Below are positions 54,562-63,527 of a stretch of DNA of 64,000 bases, piece by piece. Below the pieces are notes generated by a model, which did no database searches, was not told the DNA's origin, and saw nothing but the letters and a program-made list of their open reading frames with translations. A program made the position numbers and the translations under genes. Location of the stretch: assembly GCF_023806085.1 (NCBI RefSeq), contig NZ_JAMSLX010000009.1, positions 1-64,000 of the forward strand, read 5' to 3'. Every line of letters begins with the position of its first letter. The stretch's first letter is position 1. The DNA is from Hephaestia sp. MAHUQ-44 (GTDB lineage Bacteria > Pseudomonadota > Alphaproteobacteria > Sphingomonadales > Sphingomonadaceae).

Positions 54562-55917
54562 ATGACGATGAGCGGGTTGCTGAGCTTCTTCGCTGCCGGG
54601 GCAGAGACCCCACCGATCACCGATCAGGCAGAGATCGACCGGCTCTACCGTCGCCACCGCTTTCGCGTGATGATCGCGATCACGCTTGGCTACGGGCTCA
54701 TCTATACCTGTCGCCTCGCGCTCGGCGTGGTCAAGAAGCCGCTGATCGATCAGGGTATCTTCACCCCCGTCGAACTCGGCGCGATCGGTTCGGCGCTGTT
54801 CTACACCTATGCGCTCGGCAAGCTCACCAACGGCTTCCTCGCCGATCACGCCAACGTCCGGCGCTTCCTGACGGTGACTTTTCTCGCGACGGCGCTGTGC
54901 AATATCGCGATGGGTTTCGCGACGACCGTCTGGGTTGCGGCGTTGATCTGGGGCCTGAACGGCTGGTTCCAGAGCGCAGGCGCGCCGGGCGGCGTGGTTG
55001 CGATGACGGCGTGGTTCTCGAACCGCGAGCGCGGCCGCATCTACGGCATCTGGAGCACCGCGCATTCGATCGGCGAAGGGCTGACCTTCCTCGTCGTCGG
55101 CACGCTGGCCGCGCTGCTCGGCTGGCGGTTCGGTTTCTGGGGGCCGGGCGTGATCGGGGTCGTGACCGCCGCGGGCTGTTGGTGGCTGCTGCGCGACCGA
55201 CCCGAGACGCTTGGCCTGCCCACCGTCGCCAAGTGGCGCAACGATCATTACGGCGCGGCGACCGAAACCAAGCCGGGCCCGCGCGGCGTACTCTCGATGC
55301 AGCTCTCGATCCTCAAGATCCCCGCCATCTGGGTACTCGCGGTCTCGAGCGCGCTCACCTACGTCACGCGCTACGCGATCAACTCGTGGGGTGTCCTCTA
55401 TCTTCAGGAGGCACGCGGCTTCACGCTCCCCGAGGCGGGATTCATGCTGATGCTCAGCACCCTCGCGGGCATGGTCGGCGCGATCGCGTTCGGCTTCGTC
55501 TCGGACAAGGTGTTCGACGCGCGCCGCCCGCCCGCCAATCTGATCTTCGCATTGCTCGAATTGATCGGTCTCGTCATCATCTTCTTCGGACCGCACAACG
55601 TGCCCGTGCTGATTGCGGGCATGCTGCTGTTCGGGATGGGGCTGACCGGACTCGTCACCTCGCTCGGCGGGCTGTTCGCCGTCGACATCGCGCCCAAAAA
55701 GGTTGCGGGCGCGGCGATGGGGGTGATCGGCATCTTCAGCTATATCGGCGCCGCCATCCAGGAACAGGTATCGGGCGTGCTCGTCAATGCGGGGATGACG
55801 ATGGTGAACGGCCACCGCGTCTACGATTTCGGCCCCGCGATCTGGTTCTGGATTGGCGCGTCGGTGGCCTCGATGCTGCTGGCGGCGACGCTGTGGCGCG
55901 CGCAGCTCCATGATTGA
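54562..55917 (+). CDS. OPA-family (GlpT/UhpC-like) organophosphate/phosphate antiporter
   Basis: 451 residues, twelve membrane helices. N-terminal IYTCRLALGVVKKPLIDQGI and GKLTNGFLADHANVRRFL, and the later GRIYGIWSTAHSIGEGLTFL and WGVLYLQEARGFTLPEAGFM, place it in the organophosphate:Pi antiporter group with GlpT, UhpT and UhpC. It exchanges a phosphorylated compound for phosphate. With an inositol monophosphatase in the iol operon, inositol phosphate is an attractive cargo; glycerol-3-phosphate is the default alternative. Confidence 0.85.
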   Translation: MTMSGLLSFFAAGAETPPITDQAEIDRLYRRHRFRVMIAITLGYGLIYTCRLALGVVKKPLIDQGIFTPVELGAIGSALFYTYALGKLTNGFLADHANVRRFLTVTFLATALCNIAMGFATTVWVAALIWGLNGWFQSAGAPGGVVAMTAWFSNRERGRIYGIWSTAHSIGEGLTFLVVGTLAALLGWRFGFWGPGVIGVVTAAGCWWLLRDRPETLGLPTVAKWRNDHYGAATETKPGPRGVLSMQLSILKIPAIWVLAVSSALTYVTRYAINSWGVLYLQEARGFTLPEAGFMLMLSTLAGMVGAIAFGFVSDKVFDARRPPANLIFALLELIGLVIIFFGPHNVPVLIAGMLLFGMGLTGLVTSLGGLFAVDIAPKKVAGAAMGVIGIFSYIGAAIQEQVSGVLVNAGMTMVNGHRVYDFGPAIWFWIGASVASMLLAATLWRAQLHD

Positions 55918-55931
55918 AGCCTCGCGCTGGC

Positions 55932-57992
55932 TCATCGCGCGACGCCCTGGCCGAAGCTGCGCCGGATGCTCAACGCTATCGTCGGGATCGTGGCGGTGCG
56001 GCGGATTTCGATCTCGTCGGGCGCCCCCGGATCACGCAGCCCCTCATATTTATCGCGCCTGTCGCGATGCGTGAGCGCAGTGATGTTGGCCGCCTCGAGT
56101 CGGATCGTCCAGGGCGGCGCCGGGCGGTATTCGACATGCGCGCCGACACGCGCACCGTAACTTTCGGTGCGCACCTCATCGAGCCGATATTCGCGCTCGC
56201 GCTGCCCCAGCGCGACCTCGACACCCCAACTCCAGGCGCCGCCGGGCAGATCATGGAGCAAGCTGACGGCGCCTTCGACCGGCTTGTCTTCCGAAATCCA
56301 GCGCCGCGCGCCGGTGGTCGGATCGGTGACGCGGCTGCGGATCAGATCGACATTGGCCTCGATCCGCGCGCCTTCGATCCCGAGGATCGGCGCCAGCGGC
56401 AGCGTCGCATCGACCGAAAGCGTATCACGCGTACCGTGGCCGATATTGCCGACGACATCGAATATCTGCCCGCTTTCATCACGCAGGATCGTGTGATCGA
56501 CAACGTCGGCGATGCTTTCGTGACGCGCTTCGACGACGATCGCGCCGCCCTTGCCAAAATGATGCTCATACGCGATCGAGGCGCGCCAGGTGCGCGACGG
56601 CCTGAGATCGACCGCGCCCGCGCTCACCTGATCGCGGTCGAGCGAGGCCGAGGCGACAAAATCCTCGAAATCGAGCTGGCCGACGGTGCGCTCGATGCTC
56701 GCACGAAGCTGATCGTCACCACCGAGCCCGCGACTGAGCGCAAGCCGGGGCTTCCAATAGGTGAAGCGACGCTGCAACGCGGTGTCGCCGCGCTGCCGGA
56801 TCGCCGACCGCTCGACCGCGAGCGAGGGTTCGATCACCAATGCGGACGTCGCGTGCCAGGTGGCGTTGAGCGCCACTTCCGCGCGCGCCTCACGCACATG
56901 CGCATTCCCGCCCGGCAGCACGACGGGCACATCGTTCTCGGAAAGCGCCGCGGCACTATCGAGCCGGTTGATCGCGCCTTCACCCGCAAGTTCGAGCACG
57001 AGCTGTCCGCGCTCGCGCCGGAGCACGATCCGGCCGATGCTTTCGGCGGTGTCGCTGGTTTCGGCAAACCGCTCGCGATCGTCTCCTTCGACCGAGTTGG
57101 AGACTGCGCGCAATTCCCCGCGTCGCTGGAGCCCGATCACGTCGAGCCGCACGCCGGCGCCGAGGCTGCGCCGCCACTGCGCGCCGAGTTCACCCTGAAG
57201 ATCGGTTTTGCGCTCGTGCACCGTCTCGCCATCGGCCCCGAACAGTGCGACGTCCTCGTCCTTGGCCTCGCGCGCGACGCTCGCATTGGCAGAAAGCGTC
57301 CCGCCCGCAACCGGGGCTTCCCAACTGCCGCGCCCCGAAAGCGTCTGCGCGACCTCCCATTGTCGTCGGTCGGCGCTATCGACGAGCGCGCCGTCCCGCG
57401 CGTAGGTGGCGACGCCTCCGGTGCCGGTATCATCGTCGAATTCGGTCTTTATATCGAGCGCGGCATCGAGCCGGTGATCGCCCGAACGCCGCGACCATTC
57501 GACGCTGGCGTTGGGCCGCAGGATGTGGTCGCGGGCGATGATGCCGCCGGCCTCGACCGCCAGACTACGCGTCGCTTGTGCGGTGCGGACGACATTGGCG
57601 ACCACGTCATGACCGCCCATGTCGATCCCCGGCGCGCCCCCACGGATCACCTCGATCCGCGCGACCGACGCCGCCGGAATACGCCGCAACACGGCCTCCA
57701 GCGATTCGGATTTGGACGACGGCGGCTTGCCATCGATCAGGACATTGCCTGTCGCTCCCGCGAAGCCGCGCACGGCGCCGTCCGAATCGACGAGCACGAA
57801 ACCGGGGAGGCGCTTCACCATGTCGTAGGCGTGCTGCGGATGTGCACTTTCAAAGAAGGGCGGTTCATAAACCAGCACATTGTCCTGCATCGGCGCCGCG
57901 AGGACGGCAACCGGCAGCAGCACCGCCGCTCCCCCCATGCAGCCCATCAACGCCATCAGGCGCAGCGAGCGTTTCGCTTCTTTGCTGTTCAT
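55932..57992 (-). CDS. Second TonB-dependent receptor (short)
   Basis: 686 residues. Signal peptide ends near PVAVLAAP. The plug begins AYDMVKRLPGFVLVDSDGAV, with ATGNVLIDGKPPSSKSESLE and ARIEVIRGGAPGIDMGGHDV, then a barrel of reduced size and a C-terminal R-S-F-G-Q-G-V-A-R lacking a terminal Phe. This architecture is seen in compact TonB receptors. ATG at 57992. Convergent with the OPA gene (14-base gap) and divergent from the PepSY gene, so it is probably controlled by the two-component system. Confidence 0.88.
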   Translation of the reverse strand: MNSKEAKRSLRLMALMGCMGGAAVLLPVAVLAAPMQDNVLVYEPPFFESAHPQHAYDMVKRLPGFVLVDSDGAVRGFAGATGNVLIDGKPPSSKSESLEAVLRRIPAASVARIEVIRGGAPGIDMGGHDVVANVVRTAQATRSLAVEAGGIIARDHILRPNASVEWSRRSGDHRLDAALDIKTEFDDDTGTGGVATYARDGALVDSADRRQWEVAQTLSGRGSWEAPVAGGTLSANASVAREAKDEDVALFGADGETVHERKTDLQGELGAQWRRSLGAGVRLDVIGLQRRGELRAVSNSVEGDDRERFAETSDTAESIGRIVLRRERGQLVLELAGEGAINRLDSAAALSENDVPVVLPGGNAHVREARAEVALNATWHATSALVIEPSLAVERSAIRQRGDTALQRRFTYWKPRLALSRGLGGDDQLRASIERTVGQLDFEDFVASASLDRDQVSAGAVDLRPSRTWRASIAYEHHFGKGGAIVVEARHESIADVVDHTILRDESGQIFDVVGNIGHGTRDTLSVDATLPLAPILGIEGARIEANVDLIRSRVTDPTTGARRWISEDKPVEGAVSLLHDLPGGAWSWGVEVALGQREREYRLDEVRTESYGARVGAHVEYRPAPPWTIRLEAANITALTHRDRRDKYEGLRDPGAPDEIEIRRTATIPTIALSIRRSFGQGVAR

Positions 57993-58079
57993 GGCGCCAA
58001 GCATAGGACGGCGCCGCTGACAGACAGCCTGCGGCGAGTGTCAGCCTGCTATCAGCAAGCCGCGTTTATGGGTGTCGGC

Positions 58080-58418
58080 ATGACACAGAATTTCCCCCGC
58101 CGAACCGCGATCGCCGCCCTTATGCTGGCCGCGATCATCCCCGTAACCGCGCTCGGGCGCGACCAGAACGACAAGGGCGAACATCGCCACCTGCGCGAGG
58201 CCGTGCTCAGCGGCAAGCTGCTGCCGCTCAATCGGATTATGGCCATCGCGCAAGCCAGGGCGCCCGGCGAGATCGTCAAAATCGAGCTCGATGATGACGA
58301 TGACGATTATCGCGGCCAGATCATCTATGAGGTAAAGACCTTGTCGCGCACCGGTCGCGTGATGAAGGTGGAGATCGACGCGGCGACAGGCCATGTGCTC
58401 AAGGTCAAGGAGGACTGA
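58080..58418 (+). CDS. Periplasmic PepSY-domain protein
   Basis: 112 residues with a signal peptide (PVTALG). The PepSY pattern is clear: LNRIMAIAQARAPGEIVKIE, an Asp-rich run of seven, IYEVKTLSRTGRVMKVEIDA and ATGHVLKVKED. Such proteins often sit before two-component genes and may sense metals or peptides. Its stop overlaps the response regulator start (TGATG). The other ATG at 58068 would add four residues. Confidence 0.88.
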   Translation: MTQNFPRRTAIAALMLAAIIPVTALGRDQNDKGEHRHLREAVLSGKLLPLNRIMAIAQARAPGEIVKIELDDDDDDYRGQIIYEVKTLSRTGRVMKVEIDAATGHVLKVKED

Positions 58419-59080
58419 TGCGGGCGCTGGTCGTCGAGGATGAGCCTGATGTCGCCGAGGATTTGCGCATCGCGCTCGCGGCGATCGGCTTCCTCGTGGA
58501 TCTGTCGCCCGACGGCCGCGACGCCTGGTTTCAGGGCGATGTCGAGGATTACGACATCGCCATCCTCGATCTCGGCCTGCCGCAACTCGATGGACTCTCG
58601 GTGCTGCGCCGCTGGCGCGCCGCGGGGCGGCTGTTCCCGGTCATCATCGTCTCGGCGCGCGACAATTGGACCGAGCGCGTCGAAGGGATCGACGCGGGCG
58701 CCGACGATTATCTCGGCAAGCCCTTCGAGATGGGCGAACTGATCGCACGCGTGCGCGGCGTGCTGCGCCGCGCGGCCGGGCGCGGCTCGAACGTGGTGAC
58801 GGCGGGTCGTCTGCGTGTCGATATGCAGCGGATGACGGTCGATCTGAACGGTGTCCCAATCCGCCTCTCCCCGCTTGAATTCCGCTTGCTCGATTATCTC
58901 GTCCATCAAGGCGACCGCGCGGTGCCCGCGCACGAAATCGCCGACCATCTCTACGGCGCTGCCGACGGCGGCGATTCGAACGCGATCGAGGCGCTGATCG
59001 CGCGGCTCCGGCGCAAGGTGGGGGCCGATGTGATCGTCACCCGCCGCGGCTTCGGCTATTGCATCGACGGCGCGGCATGA
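58418..59080 (+). CDS. OmpR-family response regulator
   Basis: 220 residues. Receiver domain 1-115 with acidic pocket VVEDEPD, the phosphorylated Asp about residue 50 (IAILDLGLPQLDG), Thr/Ser site VSAR and Lys in GKPFEMGELIARVRGVLRR; winged-helix DNA-binding domain from about 130 (RLSPLEFRLLDYLVHQGD, SNAIEALIARLRRKVG). QseB/PhoP-like. Translationally coupled to the PepSY gene and the sensor kinase. Confidence 0.93.
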   Translation: MRALVVEDEPDVAEDLRIALAAIGFLVDLSPDGRDAWFQGDVEDYDIAILDLGLPQLDGLSVLRRWRAAGRLFPVIIVSARDNWTERVEGIDAGADDYLGKPFEMGELIARVRGVLRRAAGRGSNVVTAGRLRVDMQRMTVDLNGVPIRLSPLEFRLLDYLVHQGDRAVPAHEIADHLYGAADGGDSNAIEALIARLRRKVGADVIVTRRGFGYCIDGAA

Positions 59081-60414
59081 ATTTAAAATCGCTCCGGTTC
59101 CGCCTGCTTGCCGGCGGCGCGGTGGCCGTGGCGGTGGCGCTGGTTGCGGCGTGGTTCTTCCTCACATTACTGTTCGAACATCATCTCGAACGCCGGCTTG
59201 CAGACGAACTTCAGCGCGATGGCGTGCGGCTCGTCTCAGGGCTTACGGTGGGGCCGGGCGGCAGCCTTGCCGTCGCCGAAGGCCCCCGCGACGAACGCTT
59301 CACCGTGCCCGCGAGCGGCCTTTACTGGCAGGCGTCGAGTGCCCGCACGATGCTGCGCTCGCGCTCGCTATGGGATCAGGCGCTGCCGACCTCATCGCGT
59401 GCGCAGGCGGACGATTGGAGCGAACGGATCGATGCGGGGCCGTTCGAGCCGCGCCTGATGCTGCTCGAACGGCGTATTCTGCTCGGCGGCGGCAGTGTGC
59501 CGGTGCTGGTCCAGATCGGGCAGGACGCGCAGATGGTGACAAGCGCCGCCCGCGAATTCGGGCGCGAATTGGCGATTTTCCTCGCCATCCTTTGGCTCGC
59601 CTTATCGCTCGCCGCCTGGGCGCAGGTCGCGCTGGGGCTGCGGCCGCTCGCGCGGATTCAAACCGCGCTCGATCGGCTGCGACGGAGCCCGAGCGAACGC
59701 CTTGCCGCCGAAGGCCCGGCCGAAGTCCAGCCGTTGATCGACGCGATCAACGCGCTCGCCGATGTGCGCGAGGCCGATCTCGATCGTGCCCGCCGCCGCG
59801 CCGCCGATCTCGCGCATGGGCTCAAGACCCCGCTCGCCGCGCTCGCCGCGCAGAGCCGTCGCGCACGGGCGGCGGGCGCGATCGAGGCCGCCGACGGGCT
59901 CGACCGCGCTATCGCCGCGGTGCGCGGCGCGATCGAGGCCGAACTTGCCCGCACGCGCATCGCCTCGGTGCGCCGCGACGCCGGGTTGAGCTGCCCCGCG
60001 CGCGCGGTCGCCGAGCAGGTCGTCGCGGTGCTCGAACGCACCGAACATGGCGAGACGCTCGCGTTCGAGGTCGATCTCGATGATGCACTGCGGCTGCCGC
60101 TCAGTGCCGAAGACCTGACCGAATTGCTGGGGGCGGCGGCCGAAAATGCCGCGCGCTACGCCCGCCGTCGCGTGCGCCTTTGGGGCGCGGCCGAAGGCGC
60201 GCGCATCATGCTGGCCATTGATGACGACGGGCCCGGCCTCACGCCTGACGACGCCGATGCCGCGCTCGAACGCGGGGCGCGTCTCGATCGCGGCGGCGGC
60301 CAGGGGCTGGGGCTCGCGATCGTGCGCGACGTGGCGGAAGCGACCGGTGGGTCGGTCACGCTGGCGCGCGCGGAGATGGGCGGGCTGCGCGTCGCGATCA
60401 GCTGGCCGCGCTGA
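59077..60414 (+). CDS. Membrane sensor histidine kinase
   Basis: 445 residues. Two membrane helices (about 10-32 and 165-190) flank a periplasmic sensor region. A HAMP-like linker is followed by the H-box DLAHGLKTPLAALAAQSRRA (His about residue 250) and an HATPase with LLGAAAENAARYARRRVRLW and GGGQGLGLAIVRDVAEATGG. QseC/PhoQ-like. Its start overlaps the regulator stop (ATGA). The 3' end overlaps the converging inositol-monophosphatase gene by 17 bases. Confidence 0.92.
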   Translation: MNLKSLRFRLLAGGAVAVAVALVAAWFFLTLLFEHHLERRLADELQRDGVRLVSGLTVGPGGSLAVAEGPRDERFTVPASGLYWQASSARTMLRSRSLWDQALPTSSRAQADDWSERIDAGPFEPRLMLLERRILLGGGSVPVLVQIGQDAQMVTSAAREFGRELAIFLAILWLALSLAAWAQVALGLRPLARIQTALDRLRRSPSERLAAEGPAEVQPLIDAINALADVREADLDRARRRAADLAHGLKTPLAALAAQSRRARAAGAIEAADGLDRAIAAVRGAIEAELARTRIASVRRDAGLSCPARAVAEQVVAVLERTEHGETLAFEVDLDDALRLPLSAEDLTELLGAAAENAARYARRRVRLWGAAEGARIMLAIDDDGPGLTPDDADAALERGARLDRGGGQGLGLAIVRDVAEATGGSVTLARAEMGGLRVAISWPR

Positions 60415-61204
60415 CGGACGCGATCGCGGCAAGCAAGTCGGCCTGGATCGCCGGCGTGGTCGCGAGCACGGTACCGTTGTGCACATCGAGTTTGCGTCCC
60501 AGCGTATCGGTGACGATCCCACCCGCTTCTTCGACAAGGATCACCCCGGCCGCGATATCCCAGGCGCTGACGCTCTGTTCCCAATAAGCGTCGAAACGCC
60601 CGCAGGCGACATAGGCCATATCCACCGCGCCCGCGCCCAGCCGCCGGATGCCGCTGACGCGCGGGGTCAACCGCGTCATTTCGGCCACGAACTGCTCATG
60701 GCGCGGCTTGCCCGCAAACGGGATGCCGACCGCGAGCACGGCCTCAACCATCGTCGCGCGCGGCGATACATGGATCGGGCGATCGTTGAGAAAGGCGCCC
60801 GCGCCGCGCTCGGCACGAAAGGTCTCGCCGAGTGCCGGAACATGCGTCACCCCCGCGATCACCTCCCCATCACGCGCGAGCGCGATATTGACCGCGAAGA
60901 CCGGCAACCCGATCAGGAAGTTGGCGGTGCCATCAAGCGGGTCAACGATCCAGACGTGACGCTTGTCGCGGCCTTCGACGAGCCCGCCTTCTTCGCCCAG
61001 GAACCCGTAATCGGGCGCCACGCGCGCCAGCATCGCGCGCACCGTTTCCTCGGCGCGCAGATCGGCCTCGCTGAACGGATCGGCGGGCCCGTTCTTGTGG
61101 CGAACATCGAGTCGATCGATCGCAGCGAAATCGCGCATCAAGCCGTCGCCGGCAACGCGCGCCGCCTCGATCATCGCGGCGAGAAGGTCGGAAGGAGCGT
61201 TCAT
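60398..61204 (-). CDS. Inositol-monophosphatase-family phosphatase
   Basis: 268 residues, Mg-dependent. Motifs: EEGGLVEGRDKRHVWIVDPL with metal-binding Glu and DPLDGTANF, and WDIAAGVILVEEAGG near the C-terminus. No signal peptide, so cytoplasmic. The family includes SuhB and other sugar-phosphate phosphatases; being two bases after iolA in an inositol operon argues for removal of the last phosphate from inositol monophosphate. Specificity for other bisphosphates is possible. Confidence 0.9.
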   Translation of the reverse strand: MNAPSDLLAAMIEAARVAGDGLMRDFAAIDRLDVRHKNGPADPFSEADLRAEETVRAMLARVAPDYGFLGEEGGLVEGRDKRHVWIVDPLDGTANFLIGLPVFAVNIALARDGEVIAGVTHVPALGETFRAERGAGAFLNDRPIHVSPRATMVEAVLAVGIPFAGKPRHEQFVAEMTRLTPRVSGIRRLGAGAVDMAYVACGRFDAYWEQSVSAWDIAAGVILVEEAGGIVTDTLGRKLDVHNGTVLATTPAIQADLLAAIASVSAAS

Positions 61205-61206
61205 AA

Positions 61207-62700
61207 TTATGCCGTTGGAATGAGGAAGGCGTTTTCGCCGGAAGCCGCCCCATCGGGCCAGCGCTGGGTGACGGTCTTGATCTTGGTCCAGAAGCGCACC
61301 CCTTCGGTGCCGTACTGGTTGGTGTCGCCGAACGCGCTGCGCTTCCAGCCGCCGAAGGTGTGATAGGCGACCGGCACCGGGATCGGCACGTTGATCCCCA
61401 CCATGCCAACGTTCACCCGCTGCGCGAATTCGCGCGCGGCATGGCCGTTGCGCGTGAAGATCGCGACGCCATTGCCATATTGGTGGGTCGACGGGAGCGC
61501 CAAGGCTTCCTCGAAATCCCTGGCGCGCACGATCTGGAGCACGGGGCCGAAAATTTCCTCGCGATAGCTCGTCATGTCGGTGGTGACATGATCGAACAGC
61601 GTCGGGCCGACAAAGAAGCCTTGCTCATGCCCTTGCAGTTCGAACCCGCGGCCATCGACCACCAGTTCGGCGCCTTCGTCGACGCCCGTCTGAATCCACC
61701 CCTCGATCCGGGCCTTATGTGCGGCGGTCACCACCGGGCCGTATTGGGCCTGTGGGTCGCTCGAGACACCCACGCGTAAACCGGCGATCGCGGGGAGCAG
61801 CTTTTCGCGCAGCCGATCAGCGGTCTCGTCGCCGACCGGCACGACGATGGGAAGCGCCATGCAGCGCTCGCCAGCCGACCCGAACGCGGCGCCCGCGAGA
61901 TCATTGACCACGGAATCGAGATCGGCGTCGGGCATGACGATGCCGTGGTTCTTGGCGCCGCCCATCGCCTGCACACGCTTGCCGTTCTCGACTCCGCGTC
62001 GATAGACATAATGCGCGATGTCCGAACTGCCGACGAAGCTGATCGCTGCGATTCCGGGATGATCGAGGATCGCGTCGACCATTTCCTTATCGCCATGGAC
62101 CACCTGAAGGATGCCCTCGGGCAACCCAGCCTCGAGCATCAGCTCGGCAAGACGCAGCGGCACGCTCGGATCGCGCTCCGACGGCTTGAGGATGAAGGCG
62201 TTGCCCACCGCGATCGCCGGGCCGAACATCCACATCGGGATCATCGCCGGGAAGTTGAACGGGGTGATCCCCGCCCCCACACCGAGCGGCTGGCGCATCG
62301 AATAGACGTCGATTCCCGGCCCGGCGCCATAGGTATATTCGCCCTTTTGCGAATGGGGGATGCCGCACGAAAATTCAATCACGTCCAGCCCGCGCTGCAC
62401 GTCACCGCGCGCATCCGCCACCACCTTGCCATGCTCGGACGCCAGCAAGTGCGCCAGCGCCTCCAGCTCGCGCTCAACCAGCTCCTTGAAGCGGAACAGT
62501 ACGCGCGCGCGGCGTTGCGGATTGGTCGCCGCCCAGCCCGGCTGCGCGGCCTCTGCCGCGGCGACGGCACGATTGAGCAGCGCACGATCGCCCATCGGCA
62601 CCTGCCGCGCGACCTGGCCGGTATTGGGATCGAAAATATCGGCGCGGCGGCTCCCGCCGGCAACGCGTGCGCCGGCGACATGGTGTGCGACTAAGGTCAT
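61207..62700 (-). CDS. iolA: Methylmalonate/malonate-semialdehyde dehydrogenase (CoA-acylating)
   Basis: 497 residues, ALDH superfamily. It turns malonate semialdehyde (from inositol) or methylmalonate semialdehyde (from valine) into acetyl- or propionyl-CoA with NAD. Family features: ITPFNFPAMIPMWMFGPAIA, the catalytic Cys about residue 280 in GSAGERCMALP, and GINVPIPVPVAYHTFGGWKR near the end. MmsA and IolA are the same family; location after iolE-iolB supports IolA. ATG at 62700. Confidence 0.95.
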   Translation of the reverse strand: MTLVAHHVAGARVAGGSRRADIFDPNTGQVARQVPMGDRALLNRAVAAAEAAQPGWAATNPQRRARVLFRFKELVERELEALAHLLASEHGKVVADARGDVQRGLDVIEFSCGIPHSQKGEYTYGAGPGIDVYSMRQPLGVGAGITPFNFPAMIPMWMFGPAIAVGNAFILKPSERDPSVPLRLAELMLEAGLPEGILQVVHGDKEMVDAILDHPGIAAISFVGSSDIAHYVYRRGVENGKRVQAMGGAKNHGIVMPDADLDSVVNDLAGAAFGSAGERCMALPIVVPVGDETADRLREKLLPAIAGLRVGVSSDPQAQYGPVVTAAHKARIEGWIQTGVDEGAELVVDGRGFELQGHEQGFFVGPTLFDHVTTDMTSYREEIFGPVLQIVRARDFEEALALPSTHQYGNGVAIFTRNGHAAREFAQRVNVGMVGINVPIPVPVAYHTFGGWKRSAFGDTNQYGTEGVRFWTKIKTVTQRWPDGAASGENAFLIPTA

Positions 62701-62723
62701 TTCATTCGTCCTCGAAGGCTGGT

Positions 62724-63527
62724 TCAGACAGTGGCGGCGATCCAGGCGTGCGCGGGATCGTTCTTGAAGATCCACTGGCGTTTGGGGCCGGCCATGACGT
62801 TGAGATAATAGAGATTATAGCCATGCGGCGCCGCAACTGGATGATAACCGCGCGGCACCATCACCACCTCGCCGTCGCCGACGGTGATCGTCTCGTCGAG
62901 ATCGCGCGCATCGGTATAGACGCGCTGGAAGGCGAACCCCTGTGGGGGATCGAGCCGATGGTAATAGGTCTCCTCGAGCGCGGTTTCCTCGCCTGGCGCA
63001 TCGCGGTCGTGCTTGTGCGGCGGATAGCTCGACCAATTCCCGCCCGGCGTGATGACCTCGACGACGAGCAGGCTCTCGGCGGGCTCGCTCTCGGGCAGGA
63101 TGTTGCGCACAAAGCGCTGGTTGGTACCGCTGCCGCGCACCTCGCGCGACATGGTGGCGGGATCGATCAGCCGCGGTGGCAGGGTGGCATCACCGGGCGC
63201 GGTGCAGACCGCAAGCTCGACATCGCTTATGGCGGCGACCGTGAAGGAGGTTCCCGCTGGCACATAGACCGCCGCGGGCGGCGCATCCACGAACACGCCC
63301 GCGCGGCCGCCGATCCCCGCACAATGGAGCGCCCCCGCGCGCACGTCGGCCGTGCCGCTGAGCAGCACCAGACACGCTTCGCGGCCCGGCTCGCCGCCGA
63401 CGTGCGCCTGCCCCGCGACAAGCCGGACGGCGCGAAAACCGACATGCCCCCAGCCCGCACTTTCAGGTGTGACGTCGAGCAGGGTGCCGTCATCGGCAGG
63501 CGGATGCGGTTTGACGAGGAGGCTCAT
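62724..63527 (-). CDS. iolB: 5-deoxy-glucuronate isomerase
   Basis: 267 residues, bicupin. It converts 5-deoxy-D-glucuronate to 5-dehydro-2-deoxy-D-gluconate in the inositol pathway. Family motifs: SGTNQRFVRNIL, PGGNWSSYPPHKHD with metal ligands, ETALEETYYHRLDPPQGFAF and VPRGYHPVAAPHGYNLYYLN. The start overlaps the iolE stop by four bases (ATGA). Confidence 0.95.
   Translation of the reverse strand: MSLLVKPHPPADDGTLLDVTPESAGWGHVGFRAVRLVAGQAHVGGEPGREACLVLLSGTADVRAGALHCAGIGGRAGVFVDAPPAAVYVPAGTSFTVAAISDVELAVCTAPGDATLPPRLIDPATMSREVRGSGTNQRFVRNILPESEPAESLLVVEVITPGGNWSSYPPHKHDRDAPGEETALEETYYHRLDPPQGFAFQRVYTDARDLDETITVGDGEVVMVPRGYHPVAAPHGYNLYYLNVMAGPKRQWIFKNDPAHAWIAATV

Noticed and set aside
53845..55935. 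696-residue minus-strand frame opposite the TonB receptor and OPA transporter
   Set aside because: Antisense to two clear genes and compositionally repetitive.
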